Assembly (NCBI RefSeq): GCF_040409815.1
Contig: NZ_CP099959.1
Coordinates: forward strand, 1,054,001-1,118,000
Source: Polynucleobacter sp. UK-FUSCHL-C3
GTDB lineage: Bacteria > Pseudomonadota > Gammaproteobacteria > Burkholderiales > Burkholderiaceae
DNA length: 64,000 nt
Direction: 5' to 3'
Shown here piece by piece: positions 60,270 to 64,000 of the stretch. Each line of letters opens with the position of its first letter. The stretch's first letter is position 1. The notes under the pieces are model-generated. The model did not search any database and was not told the DNA's origin. It saw only the letters and a program-made list of their open reading frames with translations. Position numbers and translations under genes: made by a program.

Positions 60270-60818
60270 TTGAACTCAAGAAGAAACTTTATTTGTACCT
60301 GCAGTGTTCACTTATTATGTTTGGCAGGACCATCTCGCGCACAAGGAGTACATATGGATTTCAGTAACCCTAATACCTTGCGCGATAGCTGGATTGTGAA
60401 TGATGGTGTGATGGGTGGCGTGTCTCAATCTAGTCTTCGCCAAGATGTAGATGGTATGTTTTTTGAAGGCGTGGTTTCGCTTGAAAATAATGGTGGCTTT
60501 GCCTCCATGCGTTCATCGGTACGATTTCCCCAAGGAACTCAACTGATTGAGCTTATAGCGAAAGGTGATGGCAAGCGTTATAAGCTGGTCTTACGTACCG
60601 AGCTAGCACCTCGGGTTACATATGTAGCGGATTTCATCGCCCTGCCTACTTGGCAAACGTATCGATTTAATCTAAGTCAATTTAAATCGACCTTCCGTGG
60701 ACGAGATGTTAATGCCCCAACCCTATCCTTTTCTGATGTGATTGATTTTGGCATTCTGATTTCTAATAACCAAGTAGGAAGCTTTGCGATCCAACTAAAA
60801 ACACTTAAATCCTCTTAG
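60270..60818 (+). CDS. CIA30/NDUFAF1-like exported protein
   Basis: Beta-sandwich CIA30 domain: DSWIVNDGVMGGVSQSSL, GGFASMRSSVRFP, GDGKRYKLVLRTEL and WQTYRFNLSQFKSTFRGRDV in order. In mitochondria CIA30 helps complex I assembly; bacterial members are uncharacterised. From TTG 60270 the product has a twin-arginine-like signal (NSRRNFICTCSVHLLCLAGPSRA) and an AxA-type cleavage site. An alternative ATG at 60354 has a strong AAGGAG site and would give a cytoplasmic 154-residue protein lacking the signal. The signal peptide makes the longer form more likely. Confidence 0.75.
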   Translation: MNSRRNFICTCSVHLLCLAGPSRAQGVHMDFSNPNTLRDSWIVNDGVMGGVSQSSLRQDVDGMFFEGVVSLENNGGFASMRSSVRFPQGTQLIELIAKGDGKRYKLVLRTELAPRVTYVADFIALPTWQTYRFNLSQFKSTFRGRDVNAPTLSFSDVIDFGILISNNQVGSFAIQLKTLKSS

Positions 60819-60850
60819 GCCGAGGAAAGCAAAACCATAGGCTCTAAGGC

Positions 60851-61105
60851 TTACTTTGATTTGTATTGAGTCGGGCAATATGCGCGCTGAACAGAAGGAT
60901 CACGTAGTTCGCGATGCTTGGTTTGACGTCCATAAACTCGTTTTCGCCATAGTTCATATGAACTACGTTTTAGACTCTTACGCATGAGCGCTTTAACTTG
61001 AGCTTCAGACAACTTAAACTGAGCCTCAATTGCCTCAAATGGAGTGCGATCCTCCCAGGCCATTTCCACAATTCGGGATAAATCAGATTCTTGAATAGTA
61101 ATCAT
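60851..61105 (-). CDS. TIGR03643/DUF2805 family protein
   Basis: 84-residue protein. The family pattern is clear: SDLSRIVEMAWEDRTPFEAIEAQFKLSEAQVKALMRKSLKRSSYELWRKRVYGR. It looks like a small helix-turn-helix protein with a basic C-terminus. The ATG at 61105 (MITIQESDLS) fits the family better than the upstream ATG at 61132. Function unknown. It is divergent from the SDR gene by 48 bases; both occur near photolyase and cryptochrome genes in other bacteria. Confidence 0.85.
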   Translation of the reverse strand: MITIQESDLSRIVEMAWEDRTPFEAIEAQFKLSEAQVKALMRKSLKRSSYELWRKRVYGRQTKHRELRDPSVQRAYCPTQYKSK

Positions 61106-61153
61106 CAGCCTAATTAAACACGAAATTGACAAATCAAGTACAGTCGCCTATTA

Positions 61154-61849
61154 ATGCCCTTATTCAATAAACCCTTTCGCGCTCTGATTATTGGATCCTC
61201 TGGGACCATTGGCTCCGCCTTGGTATCTGCACTAGAAAGCCATCCAAGTTGCCACGAAGTCATTGGGTTGCATCGCAACTCAGATCCTGTGATTGATTAT
61301 GATCACCTAGAATCAATACAAACCGCCTATGAAACACTTGAGAAGCTTAGACCCTTTGATCTAATTATCAATACTATTGGGGTTTTGCATACCCAGCAAT
61401 GGACTCCAGAAAAACGATTGGCTGACTTACAAGCAAACCAACTTCAACAGCAGTTCTTAAGTAATGCAGTTGGTCCTGCGCTGACAATTAAGCATTTTTC
61501 TAAGCTCATGAATCCTGCAGGTGGCGTTTTTGCTACCCTTTCTGCCAAAGTAGGCAGCATTACTGACAACCGGCTAGGCGGCTGGTACAGCTATCGTGCC
61601 TCCAAAGCAGCCCTAAATATGTTGATCAAAACTGCCTCAATTGAGCTACATCGAACTCAGCCACATTTAATGTTGGTGGCAATACACCCCGGTACCGTGA
61701 AATCCAATCTTTCGAGGCCCTTTCGTGGGGATGAGATTGGTCGAGATCCTAGCGAGGCTGCTAGTGAAATTCTTTCTATATTGGGAAATCTTCAAGCATC
61801 CGATACTGGCTCGTTCAAGTCTTATCGTGGAGAGGACATTCCTTGGTAG
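61154..61849 (+). CDS. Short-chain dehydrogenase/reductase (C-factor-like)
   Basis: 231-residue Rossmann oxidoreductase. The dinucleotide loop is IIGSSGTIGSALVSALE near residue 12, the NAG-equivalent strand NTIGVLHT near 75, and the catalytic WYSYRASKAALNML contains Tyr and Lys. It resembles the CsgA/C-factor SDR subgroup. Substrate unknown. The start ATG at 61154 directly begins the conserved region. Confidence 0.88.
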   Translation: MPLFNKPFRALIIGSSGTIGSALVSALESHPSCHEVIGLHRNSDPVIDYDHLESIQTAYETLEKLRPFDLIINTIGVLHTQQWTPEKRLADLQANQLQQQFLSNAVGPALTIKHFSKLMNPAGGVFATLSAKVGSITDNRLGGWYSYRASKAALNMLIKTASIELHRTQPHLMLVAIHPGTVKSNLSRPFRGDEIGRDPSEAASEILSILGNLQASDTGSFKSYRGEDIPW

Positions 61850-61853
61850 GCAC

Positions 61854-62843
61854 TTAGGTCTTACTACTTAAGAATTGCGCCATCCGATAGCCGCTTAACC
61901 AAGCACCTTCTACAGTTGAATTTTTTAGCCAATCCCCACAAAGTCCAACCTTGATATTCTTATCATAAACATAAGTCAATTCACTAGGCGTTTCCAGTTT
62001 GGCATAACGCCATAAATGACTTTGATATAAATCGCAATCCTGATCTGTGAGATCTTTAAATGCCTTCAATAAAATAGGCTCTATTTCATATTGATTGAAG
62101 TCAATGTACTCTTGCGACCACGTATTGCTAGCTTGGGCTACCCAAGTCTCATAGCTTGACCGACCAGGCTTTGTATTATCTCTAGCAATCCAAGAAAAAG
62201 GACTGCCTTCAACAAAGGCGCCATCAAAGTCTAAATCTAGAGGTTTCTTAAAGTAAGCAATAAGAGTCCAACAGGGCAACATCACCACATCTTTACAGCT
62301 TGTGTCCAAGCTTTCTGAATATGGACCAATTAATGCTCTAGCCTGAACCGATGGTATGGCACATATCAGATATTCAAATGCAAGATCAAATGGACCCTGC
62401 TCCTTTGTATTAATGCGCCATAAATTATTAATACGCTTGAGACCAATAACAGTATGTTGAGTATGAACATTTAGTGAGCTTGCTAAATATTTTGCTGGAG
62501 CAGTCATAGCGGGCACTCCAACGAAGCGTTGCGTTGTCGACTCAAGTGTACGTATGGTGCTGCGATCCAGCGTCACAATCTTACCGCCCCAAGGCGCAAT
62601 CACCTTTGCGTTCATCCACTCTGTAACTTGGGTACCAAATAATGGGTCTTTAACCGTGAAGTACTGGGCACCATGATCTGCCTCCCAGGCTTCATAGTAT
62701 CGGTGACTCATTCGACCACCCACGCCCTTGCTTTTATCAAATACATGGACCTCAAAGCCTGCCTTGACTAGCTCACTAGCACAAGAAAGCCCTGCTATTC
62801 CAGCACCAATAATGGCAACGCGTTTTTTAATTAGAGGATTCAT
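61854..62843 (-). CDS. NAD(P)/FAD-dependent oxidoreductase (renalase/amine-oxidase-like)
   Basis: 329-residue flavoprotein. The N-terminal FAD motif is VAIIGAGIAGLSCASELVKAGFEVHVFDKSKGVGGRMSHR, followed by DHGAQYFTV, and the C-terminus KVGLCGDWLKNSTVEGAWLSGYRMAQ is typical of FAD-binding amine-oxidase-like proteins. No substrate can be named. It lies 12 bases after the exonuclease-GIY-YIG gene on the same strand and converges on the SDR gene. Confidence 0.88.
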   Translation of the reverse strand: MNPLIKKRVAIIGAGIAGLSCASELVKAGFEVHVFDKSKGVGGRMSHRYYEAWEADHGAQYFTVKDPLFGTQVTEWMNAKVIAPWGGKIVTLDRSTIRTLESTTQRFVGVPAMTAPAKYLASSLNVHTQHTVIGLKRINNLWRINTKEQGPFDLAFEYLICAIPSVQARALIGPYSESLDTSCKDVVMLPCWTLIAYFKKPLDLDFDGAFVEGSPFSWIARDNTKPGRSSYETWVAQASNTWSQEYIDFNQYEIEPILLKAFKDLTDQDCDLYQSHLWRYAKLETPSELTYVYDKNIKVGLCGDWLKNSTVEGAWLSGYRMAQFLSSKT

Positions 62844-62855
62844 CTTCTATGGGAT

Positions 62856-64000
62856 CTAGTTGACATCAGAATATGCGTGATAGTGTTTTAAATCCAAAAT
62901 ATTAATAGGAAGCGTTGATTTAAGTGCCTTTTTGATCAATTTATAGATATCTAAATCAAACTCTGGAGTCCCATCGCGCAATAACTCCTCAACCTCATCT
63001 TGATTAACTGCACTTCCTAAGTAACACCAATGATCAAAAACATGCAGATCATCGCCCTCCTTGATTCCAATGGCTGCGGGATAAGGCCAAACAGATACTT
63101 TTAACTTCTGCAATGCCGTCTGGATCCGCAAATCATGCAAGCGGCGAGGCTCTACCCCAATACATGCCCCTTTGCATTGCTTCACATGAAAACCAAAACA
63201 GGGGCTACCGGGTTGTAGTTTCTCAAAACCTAGTAAGCCTTCACATAATTCATTACGTTTAGCAATAGATTGAAGAGTTTGAAGTGCCTCGCGTTTACTA
63301 TAAAACAAGCCATATAAATTATTTTGCTTGCCAGGTTTTAATTCATGGTGATTGACAAGGTGTACCTCAAGACAATCGGGGCTTTCTAGCAATTGCCAGG
63401 CACACAAATCCTTGGAGCGGCGAAGCTTAATATTAAAACTAGGTAACTTCTCTTTAATGAGTCTAGACTCCAATAGCAAGGCTCCCAACTCTCCGCCAGT
63501 TTCAATCCAATCAATACCGCGCACTTGCAAGGACAGCTTCATTTCTTTTCGATTAGATAGCGCGGATTGAAAATGGCCCATGACCCGGGAACGAAGGTCA
63601 TTACTCTTACCAATATATAAAGGCTGCTTATTTTCTGCATAAAAGAGGTATACACCAGGACGATTGGGCAACTCATCAATCAACTCGCGATCAATGTGCG
63701 GCGGCAGGCTCGGTCGGCCAAGCAGGTACTCTATTTCAGTTAACAGCTTGTCTTGACCAAATAAGGTCTCACATCGTTGCCAAAACTGGTACAAAAGCTT
63801 TGCGTCATCTAATGCCCGATGCCGACTTTGTACTACCAAGCCATGAACCGAAATTAAGGTATCAAGATTATGTCGTCCTTGCGAGGAAAATAAACGGCGT
63901 GACAGTTTGACGGTACAAACAACCTTTGGTGAAAAATCGATACCAACTCGTTTAAATTCTGCCTTCAAAAAACTGTAATCAAAACGAGCATTATGGGCAA
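62856..64000 (-). CDS. DEDDh exonuclease fused to a GIY-YIG nuclease (5' end beyond window)
   Basis: The visible 381 residues begin inside the DnaQ-like exonuclease: AHNARFDYSF carries the Exo II motif, then HRALDDAKLLYQFW the Exo III motif. A GIY-YIG domain follows (NRPGVYLFYAENKQPLYIGKSNDLRSRVMGHF), the layout of UvrC's N-terminal half and of Cho-type nucleases. The C-terminus is a Cys-containing region (CFGHVKQCKGACIG-type) of unknown role. The frame is open beyond position 64000, so the N-terminus with the first exonuclease motif is missing. The gene precedes the flavoprotein gene by 12 bases. Confidence 0.88.
   Translation of the reverse strand, partial: AHNARFDYSFLKAEFKRVGIDFSPKVVCTVKLSRRLFSSQGRHNLDTLISVHGLVVQSRHRALDDAKLLYQFWQRCETLFGQDKLLTEIEYLLGRPSLPPHIDRELIDELPNRPGVYLFYAENKQPLYIGKSNDLRSRVMGHFQSALSNRKEMKLSLQVRGIDWIETGGELGALLLESRLIKEKLPSFNIKLRRSKDLCAWQLLESPDCLEVHLVNHHELKPGKQNNLYGLFYSKREALQTLQSIAKRNELCEGLLGFEKLQPGSPCFGFHVKQCKGACIGVEPRRLHDLRIQTALQKLKVSVWPYPAAIGIKEGDDLHVFDHWCYLGSAVNQDEVEELLRDGTPEFDLDIYKLIKKALKSTLPINILDLKHYHAYSDVN

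Overview
The window looks like chromosomal DNA of a small-genome betaproteobacterium of the family Burkholderiaceae, most likely Polynucleobacter or a close relative. This is inferred from protein character and gene order: a Bordetella/Burkholderia-type H-NS, the thrS-infC-rpmI-rplT-pheS-pheT-ihfA-merR block, the sucA-odhB-lpdA-zapE block, tight gene packing, and an SbtA-type bicarbonate permease. I see no prophage, insertion sequence or CRISPR array. About 72 protein genes (one a nonsense pseudogene, two cut by the window edges) and two tRNAs are supported.

Layout. 1-3912 (minus): cysS, a 3-methyladenine glycosylase, accA and tilS (cut by the left edge). 4022-6119 (plus): a TPR lipoprotein, ppiB and lpxH, converging on suhB. 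7062-10922: trmJ and cysE (plus), slyD (minus), the ribosomal oxygenase roxA and a tiny Ala/Pro-rich lipoprotein with its own promoter and terminator. 11005-22439 (minus): a long run of sucA, odhB, lpdA, zapE, a PHP phosphoesterase, trpS, a methyltransferase, dapA and bamC. 22759-24183: a helix-turn-helix/receiver-like regulator converging on an H-NS gene with a very AT-rich upstream region. 24184-34702 (minus): thioesterase, VOC protein, tRNA-Pro, the translation block (merR, ihfA, pheT, pheS, rplT, rpmI, infC, thrS), tRNA-Val and relA. 34734-37935 (minus): a two-subunit CoA-transferase followed by a rare fusion of a cation diffusion facilitator and an alpha/beta hydrolase. 38029-47972: ETF-ubiquinone oxidoreductase, then MFS/aroC/yihY (minus), then wrbA, DUF2069, an FAD-linked dehydrogenase, a histidine phosphatase, sbtA and a Tat-exported MBL hydrolase (plus).

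47998-64000 is more accessory: an FAD-NAD(P)-binding gene broken by one in-frame TGA, HU, a DMT exporter, a peroxiredoxin, a GNAT enzyme behind a 34-residue ORF, a SenB-like selenosugar synthase homologue without visible senA or senC, an exported lipoprotein methyltransferase, an ABC exporter, a DSD1-family PLP enzyme, two Cys-rich miniproteins, DUF2076, YggT, a CIA30-like protein, TIGR03643, an SDR, a renalase-like flavoprotein, and an exonuclease/GIY-YIG fusion cut by the right edge.

Most genes are housekeeping: protein synthesis, TCA cycle, cell envelope and stringent response. The best candidates for something new are the CDF-hydrolase fusion, the lone SenB homologue next to a lipoprotein methyltransferase, the paired 14-bp repeats upstream of the H-NS gene, and the Cys-rich miniproteins.
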